A stretch of 6,118 nucleotides of DNA. Origin: PALSA-243 sp036268375. Lineage in GTDB: Bacteria; Acidobacteriota; Terriglobia; Bryobacterales; Bryobacteraceae. The notes under the pieces were generated by a model. The model was not told the origin of the DNA and made no database searches. It saw nothing but the letters and a program-made list of their open reading frames with translations. This document shows positions 1 through 5,955 of the stretch, piece by piece (position 1 is the first letter of the stretch; each line of letters starts with the position of its first letter). The position numbers were made by a program, and so were the translations under genes. The stretch lies in assembly GCA_036268375.1 (NCBI GenBank), contig DATAUH010000472.1:1-6118 (forward strand). Reading direction: 5' to 3'.

Positions 1-615
1 CGCGTCCGTAGCTTTTTTGCTGACAATCACGCCTTCGTCGAACATCGCCTGCCGCAGCAGCTTGCGAATGTCGGCGTCATCGCTGATCGTCTCCGCGATG
101 ATGTGGCGCGCGCCTTCGAGCGCCTCCTCTACATTCGCAACACCTTTTTCCGCATCTACAAAAGTGGCCGCAAATGTTTCGAGCGGTGCGCCCGTGGGCT
201 CTTGCTTCCACAGATACTCGGCCAGCGGCTCCAGCCCTTTCTCGCGCGCGATCATCGCCTTCGTGCGCCGCTTCGGTTTGTACGGCAAGTACAAATCTTC
301 CAGCTCGCTCTTGTCCAGCGTCTTCTCGATGCGCGCTTTCAGTTCGTCCGTAAGCTTGCCTTGCTCCTGAATCGACGCCAGAATCGACTCGCGCCGCGTC
401 ACCAGCTCGCGAAAATATTGCAGCTTTTCCTCAATCGCGCGAATCTGCACTTCATCCAGATTGCCGGTGACCTCTTTGCGATAGCGCGCGATAAACGGCA
501 CCGTCGCGCCCTCATCGAGCAGTTCGATCGTGGCCAGCAGGCTCTTCATCGAAACCTGGAGCGTCTGGGCAATATGTATCAGGAGTTCTGGGGATAGGGA
601 TTGAAGTTCAGGCAT
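1..615 (-). CDS. tex: Tex, RNA-binding transcription accessory protein (N-terminal part, runs off the left edge)
   Basis: The minus strand is open from an ATG at 613-615 to the window edge (205 codons, no stop). Tex proteins are cytoplasmic nucleic-acid-binding factors of about 700-800 residues with an N-terminal helical/HtH region, a YqgF-like domain, HhH motifs and a C-terminal S1 domain. Only the N-terminal quarter is here. Family hallmarks seen are GATVPFIARYRKEVTG at residues 36-51, followed by the NLDEVQIRAIEE helix, and DLYLPYKPKRRTKAMIAREKG at about 107-127. The start fits the usual short run before the first helix. There is no clear Shine-Dalgarno sequence; a TACAAT hexamer lies 13 bp upstream on the same strand, without a convincing -35 box. 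It follows the secretin gene in the same direction after 58 bp, so read-through is possible but a functional link is not evident. The family assignment is firm; YqgF and S1 cannot be checked in this window. Confidence 0.95.
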   Translation of the reverse strand, partial: MPELQSLSPELLIHIAQTLQVSMKSLLATIELLDEGATVPFIARYRKEVTGNLDEVQIRAIEEKLQYFRELVTRRESILASIQEQGKLTDELKARIEKTLDKSELEDLYLPYKPKRRTKAMIAREKGLEPLAEYLWKQEPTGAPLETFAATFVDAEKGVANVEEALEGARHIIAETISDDADIRKLLRQAMFDEGVIVSKKATDA

Positions 616-673
616 GCAAGAAAAGCTGATTGTAGCGCTCGCCTCTTCGGCGCGAAAGGGGAAATCCGAGCGG

Positions 674-2281
674 CTATAGCAGCGTCAACGGGCGTGTCTC
701 TGAGCCCATGCGATAGGCGCGTCCAGGGTCGACTTCGGCCGCCGGCAGGGAAAGCAGCACGGGCCGGATCACCAGCAAAATCATGTCTTCACTCTTGGTC
801 TTCGTCCTCACCGATGTCAGCGCGCTTAATCCCGGGATGCGTGATGCGCCCGCCAGCCCCGCGATAGTGTGCGCCTGCTCGGCATCCAACAGCCCGCCCA
901 CGACGGCCCATTGTCCCATCTGCAGCGTCACGTTCGATTTCAACGCGCGGTTCCCAATCACCGGAATTCCGTTCACCGAATCGCCCGTCAAGATTTTGTA
1001 CTCCGCATCTACATCCAGCGTTGCCAGTTCCCGCGAGCGAATCGCCGGCGTCACCTTCAGCGTCAACCCTAGATCGACAAACTGAAACGACGGTGGCGGC
1101 GTATACGCCGTGCCCCCCTGCGTGAAACTTGCCGGCCCCTCGTATTGCGACGTCATCACCGGGTACTGCTGACCAATGTGCAGGGTGGCTGCAATCCCGT
1201 CCGTCGTGCGCAGCGCCGAATCCAGCAGATTGGAGCTTGAACTCTTCGACATCTGCGCCACCAGCGCGGCATTCATGACGCCCAAGCCGATCAGCGTCTT
1301 TCCGCCCCCGAACTCCAGCAACCCCGAAATGCTCGTGGGAGGCGTAGCCAGATTGTTGAACCAGTTCGTGAGCATCGAAAGCGAAAAGACATTCGGGAAG
1401 TCCACGCCGTAGGTCACCATGTCGTTGCGCGTCACTTCCAACAGCTTCAGTTGCACCATCACCTGCGCCGGCGGCCTCACCAAGTCTTTAAACAGGCCGC
1501 GCGCAGCCGTCACTTTCGCCAGCGTGTCGCGCAGAATCACGGTCTTGGTTTGGGTATCGAATGCGACCTTTTCGAGCCCCACCGCCTGCTGAACCGCCGT
1601 CACGGCTTGATTGAAATCTTGCTGCGTCACGCTGTCGGGCAACGGAATCGCCACCGCCACGCGCGGTTGCCGCTCCGTGCGTTTCTGTGGCGTATCCTTC
1701 ACCACCAGGAACATCTTGTTCGTCAGGGGGACCACGAAGGTTCCCGTCGCCGCCTGCAGCCCTTGCATGGCCACGTCGAAGTTCACGCTGCGCAAGCGGA
1801 ATCGCAACGTCGGCATTGGCTCATAATCGGTATCGAAGGTGCATTCGAGGCCGAAGATCTTCGCCAGATCGCCCCAAACCTGCTTGGAATCGCCGTGGAG
1901 ATCGATGTCGCCTGTGCCGTCGTCAGGAGCCAACTCGGGCGGAGACGTGACGCGCGCCGCGTCCCACAAGTCGCGCGCCGTTGCGTCTTCTGGTTTGAAG
2001 TACTCCGGCTTCGGCTCCGGCTCCGCATCGGCCGATCCCTTGGAATCGGGCATCGCCAGCCCTTCTAATGCCGCGCGCGTGCGGATCGCCTGGCTGTGCT
2101 GCCAGTAAGTCGTATTCTTGGGGTCCATCGCCGCCGCTTCGGCGTAAAACAGATACGCCTGGGCGATGTGCCCCGCCTTTTCGGCCGCGCGCCCCTGCTC
2201 GTATAGATCCCAAGCCGATGGTTCATCTGCCAAAACCGGGGCCGACACCAGTAAACAGAGCACGGCCGCAAGAACCCTCAC
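674..2281 (-). CDS. Exported secretin-family protein (type II/III secretion or PilQ-like) with TPR-like N-terminus
   Basis: Secretins form outer-membrane multimeric gates for type II/III secretion and type IV pili. From the chosen GTG (2279-2281) the product is 535 aa. Residues 1-18 are a signal peptide (MRVLAAVLCLLVSAPVLA, then DEPS). Residues 22-75 form a TPR-like pair of helices (AWDLYEQGRAAEKAGHIAQA). Residues 83-115 are an acidic/Pro-rich linker. Residues 125-195 resemble an N0/STN domain and 208-268 an N1-like ring domain. From about 270 to 512 comes the secretin core, with VDLGLTLKVTPAI (402-414), IPVIGNRALKSNV (439-451) and a C-terminal beta-lip pattern IPGLSALTSVRTKTKSEDM then ILLVIRP (482-507). 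The frame stays open upstream to a GTG at 2410, but that would bury the signal peptide behind 43 residues and nearly touch the divergent mscS start. A TTG at 2317 is another possibility. No Shine-Dalgarno sequence is clear for any of them. No GspE/F, PilM-P or pseudopilin gene lies nearby, so the partner system is unknown. Family call strong, exact role open. Confidence 0.9.
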   Translation of the reverse strand: MRVLAAVLCLLVSAPVLADEPSAWDLYEQGRAAEKAGHIAQAYLFYAEAAAMDPKNTTYWQHSQAIRTRAALEGLAMPDSKGSADAEPEPKPEYFKPEDATARDLWDAARVTSPPELAPDDGTGDIDLHGDSKQVWGDLAKIFGLECTFDTDYEPMPTLRFRLRSVNFDVAMQGLQAATGTFVVPLTNKMFLVVKDTPQKRTERQPRVAVAIPLPDSVTQQDFNQAVTAVQQAVGLEKVAFDTQTKTVILRDTLAKVTAARGLFKDLVRPPAQVMVQLKLLEVTRNDMVTYGVDFPNVFSLSMLTNWFNNLATPPTSISGLLEFGGGKTLIGLGVMNAALVAQMSKSSSSNLLDSALRTTDGIAATLHIGQQYPVMTSQYEGPASFTQGGTAYTPPPSFQFVDLGLTLKVTPAIRSRELATLDVDAEYKILTGDSVNGIPVIGNRALKSNVTLQMGQWAVVGGLLDAEQAHTIAGLAGASRIPGLSALTSVRTKTKSEDMILLVIRPVLLSLPAAEVDPGRAYRMGSETRPLTLL

Positions 2282-2411
2282 AATGCAAATGACGGTTGCG
2301 CGTACGAAAACGTGCAAACGATCTTTACGCAATTCTGAACGCCGTGCCCCGTGGAATGGCCCGCGTGTTCCTCTTCCCGGCCTATGCGATCTTAAGAGGA
2401 TAGCCGCCACG
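2282..2411. promoter_or_regulatory. Divergent intergenic region between secretin and mscS-like genes
   Basis: This 130-bp region separates the two divergent start codons and must hold the upstream signals of both genes, unless they are transcribed from further away. It is less GC-rich around 2283-2340 than the flanking genes. Apart from the mscS ribosome binding site I could not find a convincing -35/-10 pair on either strand. TTGCGC at 2296-2301 is the best -35-like hexamer on the plus strand, but it lacks a good -10 partner. The regulatory role is inferred from position only. Confidence 0.35.
2394..2400 (+). promoter_or_regulatory. Ribosome binding site of the MscS-like gene
   Basis: AAGAGGA at 2394-2400 is a good match to the anti-Shine-Dalgarno complement. 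It sits 11 bases before the ATG at 2412, slightly long but acceptable spacing. It decides the start: the same frame is open upstream to 2166, but that extension lies antisense to the secretin N-terminus and has no such site. Confidence 0.65.
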
Positions 2412-3470
2412 ATGAACGAAATTCTCGAATCGCTCCACCGTCATCCCGAAATCTGGATCAAGCCGGTGGTCGCGTTTTTGATCACGCTTGCCATCGCATA
2501 TGTCGTTCGCCGCATCTTCCTTGGAGGACTGCATCGCTGGGCGGAACGCTCCGGCGCCCGCGCGCTCGCCGTCCTGCACGACACCCTGCGCCGCCCCACC
2601 CAAATCTGGATTTTCATCCTCGCGGTGCACTTCGCCATTCAATCGTCGGACCTGCCGGGCGCCGTCACGCGCCACGCGCCCGAAGTCCTGCAAGTGCTCT
2701 TCATCGTCTCGCTCACCGTGATGTTCATGCGCATGGCGGGCGATCTGGTGCGCAACTTCGGCGACCAGATTCCCGGCGCCGTTCCCGTCACAACCCTCTC
2801 GCAAAACCTCGCCCAACTCGCCGTTCTCATCCTCGGCATTCTGATCGGCCTGCGCGTCATCGGCATCGAAATCACGCCCATCCTCACGGCATTGGGCGTC
2901 GGTGGTTTGGCCGTCGCATTGGCTCTGCAGGATACGCTTTCGAACCTCTTCGCGGGCTTCTACATCAGCGTCGCGCGCCAGATCCGCCCCGGCGATTACA
3001 TCAAGCTCAACACCGGCGAAGAGGGCTACGTCACCGACATCAGTTGGCGCTCTACCGCCATGCGCGGCCTCTCCAACAACATGATCATCGTGCCCAACGC
3101 GAAGCTGGCGCAGGCCAACGTCACAAATTATTACCTGCCGGAAAAGCGTATGGGCACGTCAGTGGAAGTCAGCGTCGGCTACGAATCCGATATCGATCAT
3201 GTGGAGCGCGTTCTGCTCGAAATCGGGCGCAAAGCGGTCACCGAAGTGCCCGGCATGCTGCCCGAACCCGGTCCCTCCGTCACTCTCGACCCTGGCTTTG
3301 GCGATTCGGCGCTCGGCTTTAAGCTTGGCTTCCAAATTGCCGAATTCTCCAACCAGTACAGTGTGCGCCACGAAGTCCGCAAGCGCATCTTCAAGCGCTT
3401 TCGCGAAGAGGGCATCTCCATGCCCTTTCCCCAGCGCGAAGTCTGGCTGCACAACGCACCCGAGCGTTAG
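2412..3470 (+). CDS. MscS-family small-conductance mechanosensitive ion channel
   Basis: The product is a 352-aa inner-membrane protein. By family knowledge it opens under membrane tension to release solutes in hypo-osmotic shock. Hydrophobic segments lie at about 16-33, 63-77, 92-109 and 133-150. They are followed by the pore-lining helix at about 153-185, with the glycine/alanine-rich signature ALGVGGLAVALALQDTLSNL (160-179), the best single diagnostic of the family. The soluble beta domain follows (IRPGDYIKLNTGEEGYVTDI, 191-210; TAMRGLSNNMIIVPNAKLAQ, 215-234), then a C-terminal alpha/beta region (about 248-345) with the usual VEVSVGYESD pattern. It has extra N-terminal membrane segments compared with the 286-aa E. 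coli MscS (three segments), as many paralogues do. The start is supported by AAGAGGA upstream. It is transcribed divergently from the secretin gene and followed by a structured spacer. No specific paralogue name is claimed. Confidence 0.95.
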   Translation: MNEILESLHRHPEIWIKPVVAFLITLAIAYVVRRIFLGGLHRWAERSGARALAVLHDTLRRPTQIWIFILAVHFAIQSSDLPGAVTRHAPEVLQVLFIVSLTVMFMRMAGDLVRNFGDQIPGAVPVTTLSQNLAQLAVLILGILIGLRVIGIEITPILTALGVGGLAVALALQDTLSNLFAGFYISVARQIRPGDYIKLNTGEEGYVTDISWRSTAMRGLSNNMIIVPNAKLAQANVTNYYLPEKRMGTSVEVSVGYESDIDHVERVLLEIGRKAVTEVPGMLPEPGPSVTLDPGFGDSALGFKLGFQIAEFSNQYSVRHEVRKRIFKRFREEGISMPFPQREVWLHNAPER

Positions 3471-3477
3471 CCTGCAT

Positions 3478-3511
3478 CTCTCACGTAGGTTCGTCGCGAG
3501 ACGCGTGAGAG
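3478..3511. repeat. Bulged hairpin with GCGA tetraloop, just after the channel gene
   Basis: CTCTCACG (3478-3485) pairs perfectly with CGTGAGAG (3504-3511). Directly inside, CGTC (3492-3495) pairs with GACG (3500-3503) around the loop GCGA (3496-3499), a GNRA-type tetraloop. The two helices stack without a gap on the 3' side and leave a 6-nt bulge TAGGTT (3486-3491) on the 5' side, giving 12 paired bases in 34. It starts 8 bp after the stop of the MscS-like gene. No T-run follows on the plus strand (next bases GGCCGTGG), so it is not a canonical intrinsic terminator. It may stabilise the mRNA 3' end or be a repeat element. Confidence 0.6.
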
Positions 3512-3539
3512 GGCCGTGGCTATGAGGCCCGCGTAGGTT
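3484..3539 (+). repeat. Short direct repeats CGTAGGTT and GAGGGCCG
   Basis: CGTAGGTT occurs at 3484-3491 and 3532-3539, each copy leading into a hairpin-forming stretch. GAGGGCCG occurs at 3509-3516 and, just past this interval, at 3548-3555. The offsets differ (48 and 39 bp), so if these are two copies of one module they have diverged with insertions or deletions. Confidence 0.4.
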
Positions 3540-3559
3540 AGCGCGCGGAGGGCCGCGCG
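3511..3559. repeat. GC-rich inverted repeats with alternative pairings
   Basis: GGGCC at 3511-3515 can pair with GGCCC at 3526-3530 (10-nt loop). The same GGCCC can instead pair with a second GGGCC at 3550-3554. CGCGC at 3542-3546 can pair with GCGCG at 3555-3559 (8-nt loop); that hairpin is incompatible with the second GGCCC pairing, since it lies partly inside it. Short stems in GC-rich DNA arise by chance, so functional meaning is uncertain. Confidence 0.35.
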
Positions 3560-3692
3560 GCGAGCACGGTCAACGAGCGCAACGAAGTATCACCGCCTTC
3601 TCGCGCGCCGTCGCAGAACCTGGGTGGGACTGCAGGCTAGCCCTTCCGCCGCCTTGCATCGCCGCTCGAAACCCTGTAGCTTTGAACCTGAG

Positions 3693-3708
3693 CGTCAACC
3701 CGTCAACC
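3693..3708 (+). repeat. Tandem CGTCAACC x2 before the flavoprotein start
   Basis: Two perfect adjacent copies of the octamer CGTCAACC occupy 3693-3700 and 3701-3708 and end one base before the ATG at 3710. They replace the place where a Shine-Dalgarno sequence would normally be; none is present. A binding site for a regulator is possible but unproven, and a chance duplication is equally likely. Confidence 0.5.
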
Positions 3709-3709
3709 T

Positions 3710-4495
3710 ATGACCCCGCCCTCCACGGATTCCAAGTACGTCACAGGCGTCGTCACCATGCGCCGCGAACTAAGCTCCGAACTTTGGGTAATTCGCGTAA
3801 TGCCCGCATCAAAAGTCAGCTTTAATCCCGGCCAATACGCCACTCTCGGTCTGCCCGCCGGCGAAAGCCAAAAGATGGTGGAGCGGCCCTACTCCATCGC
3901 GTCGTCACCATACGATGATGAGCTTGAGTTCTACCTGGAACTCGTCCCGCACGGCAAGCTCACGCCCGCGCTTCACCGAGTGCCTGTCGGCGGCGAGATT
4001 CAGATCCGCCGCTCCACCAAGGGCGCCTTCCTCTTCGATGTCAAAAGCGGACATCCCCACCACTTCATGGTCGCCACCGTCACCGGCGCCGCGCCCTATA
4101 TCGCCATGCTGCGCCAGTTCCGAACCGACCTGGAGCAGGGAAAGCCCGCGCCGAAACGCATGGTCCTGCTGCATGCGGGCAGCGTTTCCGAAGAGCTTGG
4201 CTACATCGATGAACTCAACGCCGCAGCGCGCGAATACTCCTGGTTTGAATATATCCCCACGATCAGCCGCTGCTGGCTCGATCCATCGTGGAAGGGCGAA
4301 CGCGGCCGCGCCGAAGACATCGCGCGCAAGTACCTCGACGCCGCCGGCTTCACCGCCTCCGACACCACCGCGTACCTCTGCGGCAACCCGCAGATGACCG
4401 AGAACATGAAGGGCCTGCTCAAACGCAACGGCTTTGAAAAGGAGTCGGTCAAAGAGGAGCTCTACTGGCCGGCCGAAAAGAGCGCGGTCGGATAG
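3710..4495 (+). CDS. Ferredoxin-NADP(+) reductase-like FAD oxidoreductase
   Basis: The product is a 261-aa cytosolic flavoprotein of the FNR fold, expected to pass electrons between NAD(P)H and a ferredoxin, flavodoxin or similar carrier through FAD. The FAD-binding beta-barrel spans about 8-110, with FNPGQY (38-43), the flavin motif RPYSIASSP (59-67) and the pyrophosphate-binding GKLTPAL (82-88). The nucleotide domain spans about 115-255, with VTGAAP (124-129) in place of the usual GTGxAP, LHAGSVSEELGYIDEL (154-169), YIPTISR (181-187), CGNPQM (224-229) and the terminal EELYW (249-253) followed by an 8-residue tail. Length matches bacterial Fpr-type reductases; there is no fused ferredoxin domain. 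The ATG at 3710 lacks a Shine-Dalgarno sequence. A later ATG (residue 17) also lacks one and would cut into the first strand. The next gene begins 5 bp downstream, suggesting one operon. The physiological partner cannot be told from the sequence. Confidence 0.9.
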   Translation: MTPPSTDSKYVTGVVTMRRELSSELWVIRVMPASKVSFNPGQYATLGLPAGESQKMVERPYSIASSPYDDELEFYLELVPHGKLTPALHRVPVGGEIQIRRSTKGAFLFDVKSGHPHHFMVATVTGAAPYIAMLRQFRTDLEQGKPAPKRMVLLHAGSVSEELGYIDELNAAAREYSWFEYIPTISRCWLDPSWKGERGRAEDIARKYLDAAGFTASDTTAYLCGNPQMTENMKGLLKRNGFEKESVKEELYWPAEKSAVG

Positions 4496-4500
4496 CCGAA

Positions 4501-5529
4501 ATGCGGCGTCTGTCTCTCTTCCTTCTTGCCGCCTGCGCGCTACAGGCGCGCCCCAAAAGCCTCTTCTATCTCACGTCCGACCCCGCCGGCGTCCAGTCCT
4601 TCCTGGACCACGCCTCCAAAATCGACATCCTGGTTCCCACTTGGTATCGCGTCGATTCGGCAGGCAACGCATCCGGCGCGCCCGACCCGCAGGTGATGCA
4701 AGCCGCCAAACAGGCGCACGTTCCCGTGATGCCGATCATCGTGAATCCCGGTTTTAACCAGGACGACTTTCACAAGCTCGTCACCAATCCTGCGGCGCGC
4801 AGCAAGATGATTACTTACTTGGTCGCCGAATGCGCGCGTCAAGGCTACCTGGGCATTCAGTTCGATTTCGAAAACATCATCGAGACCGATCGCGACGCCC
4901 TCTCCGTTTTAGTCACGGAAGCCGCCACCGCGCTGCACCAATCCAATTTTCAACTCTCGATCGCCACCGTTCCCAACGCGCCCGGCCATGCGGGCGACGG
5001 CGCTTTCTCCAAATGGATCTTCTCCAACTGGCGCGCCGCTTACGACCTGAAGGCGATCGGCGCCGCCGTCGATCTGCTCTGCCTCATGACCTACGACGAG
5101 CAGACGCGCTACACGCCGCCCGGGCCCGTCGCAGGCTACATCTGGACCCGCGCCAATCTCGACTACGCGCTGCAATTCGTACCAAAAGAAAAGCTCTCGC
5201 TCGGCATTCCAGTGTATGGATATCGCTGGTACGCGGGCGATCCCGGCCCGCAAGGCAAGCCCAACCCCACGGCAATCACAGTCGGCGCGGCCGACGTGCA
5301 CAGCCTTCTTGAGACCTTCCATCCCGAGATTCAGTGGGACCGCGACGATCGCTCTTCCTGGTTCTACTTCTACCGCGACGCCACGCGCGAATGGGTCTTC
5401 TACACCGACGCGCGCACGTTCAAAGATCGCTACGATCTCGCCGATTCGGCTGGTCTCGAAGGCTTCTGTTCCTGGGTGCTGGGCAAGGAAGATCCTGCGA
5501 TTTGGGACGTACTGCCCGCTCATCCCTGA
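4501..5529 (+). CDS. Exported glycoside hydrolase family 18 (YaaH/chitinase-like) protein
   Basis: The product has 342 aa. GH18 enzymes of the YaaH/SleL branch cleave N-acetylglucosamine-containing polymers such as peptidoglycan or chitin. Seen here are GIQFDFENI (118-126), which aligns with the DxxDxDxE catalytic motif and keeps Asp122 and the proton-donor Glu124 but has Leu117 and Gln120 at the first two Asp positions. Also present are MTYDEQ (196-201), PGPVAGYIW (207-215), GIPVYGYRW (235-243) and the C-terminal TIM-barrel pattern FYTDARTFKDRYDLADSAGL then GFCSWVLG (300-328). The N-terminus MRRLSLFLLAACALQA is a short export signal. LAAC (9-12) fits a lipobox, so it may be a lipoprotein; cleavage after Ala13 by signal peptidase I is the alternative. 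No LysM domain is present. The start lies 5 bp after the flavoprotein stop, with only a weak GGA upstream, consistent with translational coupling. Substrate is unknown. Confidence 0.85.
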   Translation: MRRLSLFLLAACALQARPKSLFYLTSDPAGVQSFLDHASKIDILVPTWYRVDSAGNASGAPDPQVMQAAKQAHVPVMPIIVNPGFNQDDFHKLVTNPAARSKMITYLVAECARQGYLGIQFDFENIIETDRDALSVLVTEAATALHQSNFQLSIATVPNAPGHAGDGAFSKWIFSNWRAAYDLKAIGAAVDLLCLMTYDEQTRYTPPGPVAGYIWTRANLDYALQFVPKEKLSLGIPVYGYRWYAGDPGPQGKPNPTAITVGAADVHSLLETFHPEIQWDRDDRSSWFYFYRDATREWVFYTDARTFKDRYDLADSAGLEGFCSWVLGKEDPAIWDVLPAHP

Positions 5530-5539
5530 GAGACGAGAC

Positions 5540-5955
5540 ATGCCGGCCGTTCGCTGGCAGATCGTACTGCGGTATTCAGCGCCGGTTGCCGTCATGCTCG
5601 GCGCGCTTGGCGTTTCGGCGCTGTCACAAGCGCAGCATACGGCGGCTTCAGCGCAGGATCAAACTGGCCTCACTTTCGAAGCCGCGTCCATTAAGCCGCT
5701 GAAGTCGAAAGTGGGGCCGATCCAATTGAGCATCTTGCCTAACCGCGTGAGATCAGGAACCTCAGCCTTAGCGCTCTGATCCTGCGAGCGTTCGACCTGG
5801 CAGCCTTTCAGCTTTCCGCGCCGGATTGGATCTATCAACTTACCTTCGATGTCGAACCCACCAGCGGCCGCGCGGCCTCTCCCGCCGAAATGCGAAGCAT
5901 GAACCTGCTTCCCGAGCGTTTTCATTTGGCCCGCGCACGAGGAATCTTCCAGCTA
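5540..5955 (+). pseudogene. Broken TIGR03435-family (Solibacter-expanded) protein gene
   Basis: An ATG at 5540, 10 bp after the GH18 stop, opens a 79-codon frame with a signal peptide (h-region about residues 12-31) and the family's mature N-terminal hallmark FEAASIKP (about 47-54). That frame stops at 5777-5779. The family pattern continues without a gap in the next frame from about 5752 (IRNLSLSALILRAFDLAAFQ, then LSAPDWIYQLTFDVEP, SPAEMRSMNLLPERFHLA), so one base appears lost near 5750-5754. A second slip near 5930-5937 is likely, because RTRNLPA in the third frame resembles the family's RETRELPVY. The C-terminal half of the usual roughly 250-300 residues is absent: the remnant meets the stop of the convergent VWA gene. 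The function of this family is unknown. Homology is recalled from the family pattern, not searched. A sequencing error could explain one frameshift but not the truncation. Confidence 0.75.

Larger units (their letters stand above)
3471..3709. other. Structured GC-rich intergenic spacer
   Basis: These 239 bp between the channel gene and the flavoprotein gene carry no credible reading frame on either strand. The first 90 bases are dense with inverted repeats and short direct repeats, listed separately. The remainder (about 3560-3692) is unstructured by eye. A TTGCAT (3654-3659) with TAGCTT 17 bases later (3677-3682) is a weak promoter-like pair for the next gene, matching only three of six bases in each hexamer, so I do not call it. 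The spacer may be an old intergenic repeat element. Confidence 0.5.

Noticed and set aside
103..597. 164-codon plus-strand open frame at the left end
   Set aside because: It lies entirely antisense to the Tex coding region, which has unmistakable family motifs; it is a GC-rich shadow frame with Arg/Leu/Gln-rich low-complexity content.
629..634. TACAAT -10-like hexamer on the minus strand before tex
   Set aside because: A good -10 match but no acceptable -35 at 16-18 bp and only a few bases of leader; noted under tex, not called as a promoter.
640..652. Hairpin CGCC-TCTTC-GGCG between the secretin stop and tex
   Set aside because: Only four base pairs and no T-run on the minus strand; not enough for a terminator call.
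1451..2068. 205-codon plus-strand open frame with His/Arg-rich content
   Set aside because: Antisense to the secretin core and N-domains; composition is typical of a shadow frame in high-GC DNA.
2382..2816. 144-codon minus-strand frame
   Set aside because: Antisense to the N-terminal membrane segments of the MscS-like gene, with no recognisable domain.
3478..3559. CRISPR-like or integration-site repeat
   Set aside because: Repeats are only 8 bp, unevenly spaced and two copies each, with no cas, integrase or tRNA nearby.
3654..3682. TTGCAT-17-TAGCTT promoter-like pair before the flavoprotein gene
   Set aside because: Each hexamer matches its consensus at only three positions, so it is not distinguishable from chance.
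4909..5595. 228-codon minus-strand frame
   Set aside because: Antisense to the GH18 gene, whose conserved motifs fix the plus strand as coding.
5540..5779. A genuine 79-aa exported small protein
   Set aside because: The family homology continues past its stop in the next frame without a gap, so it is the front part of a broken larger gene.
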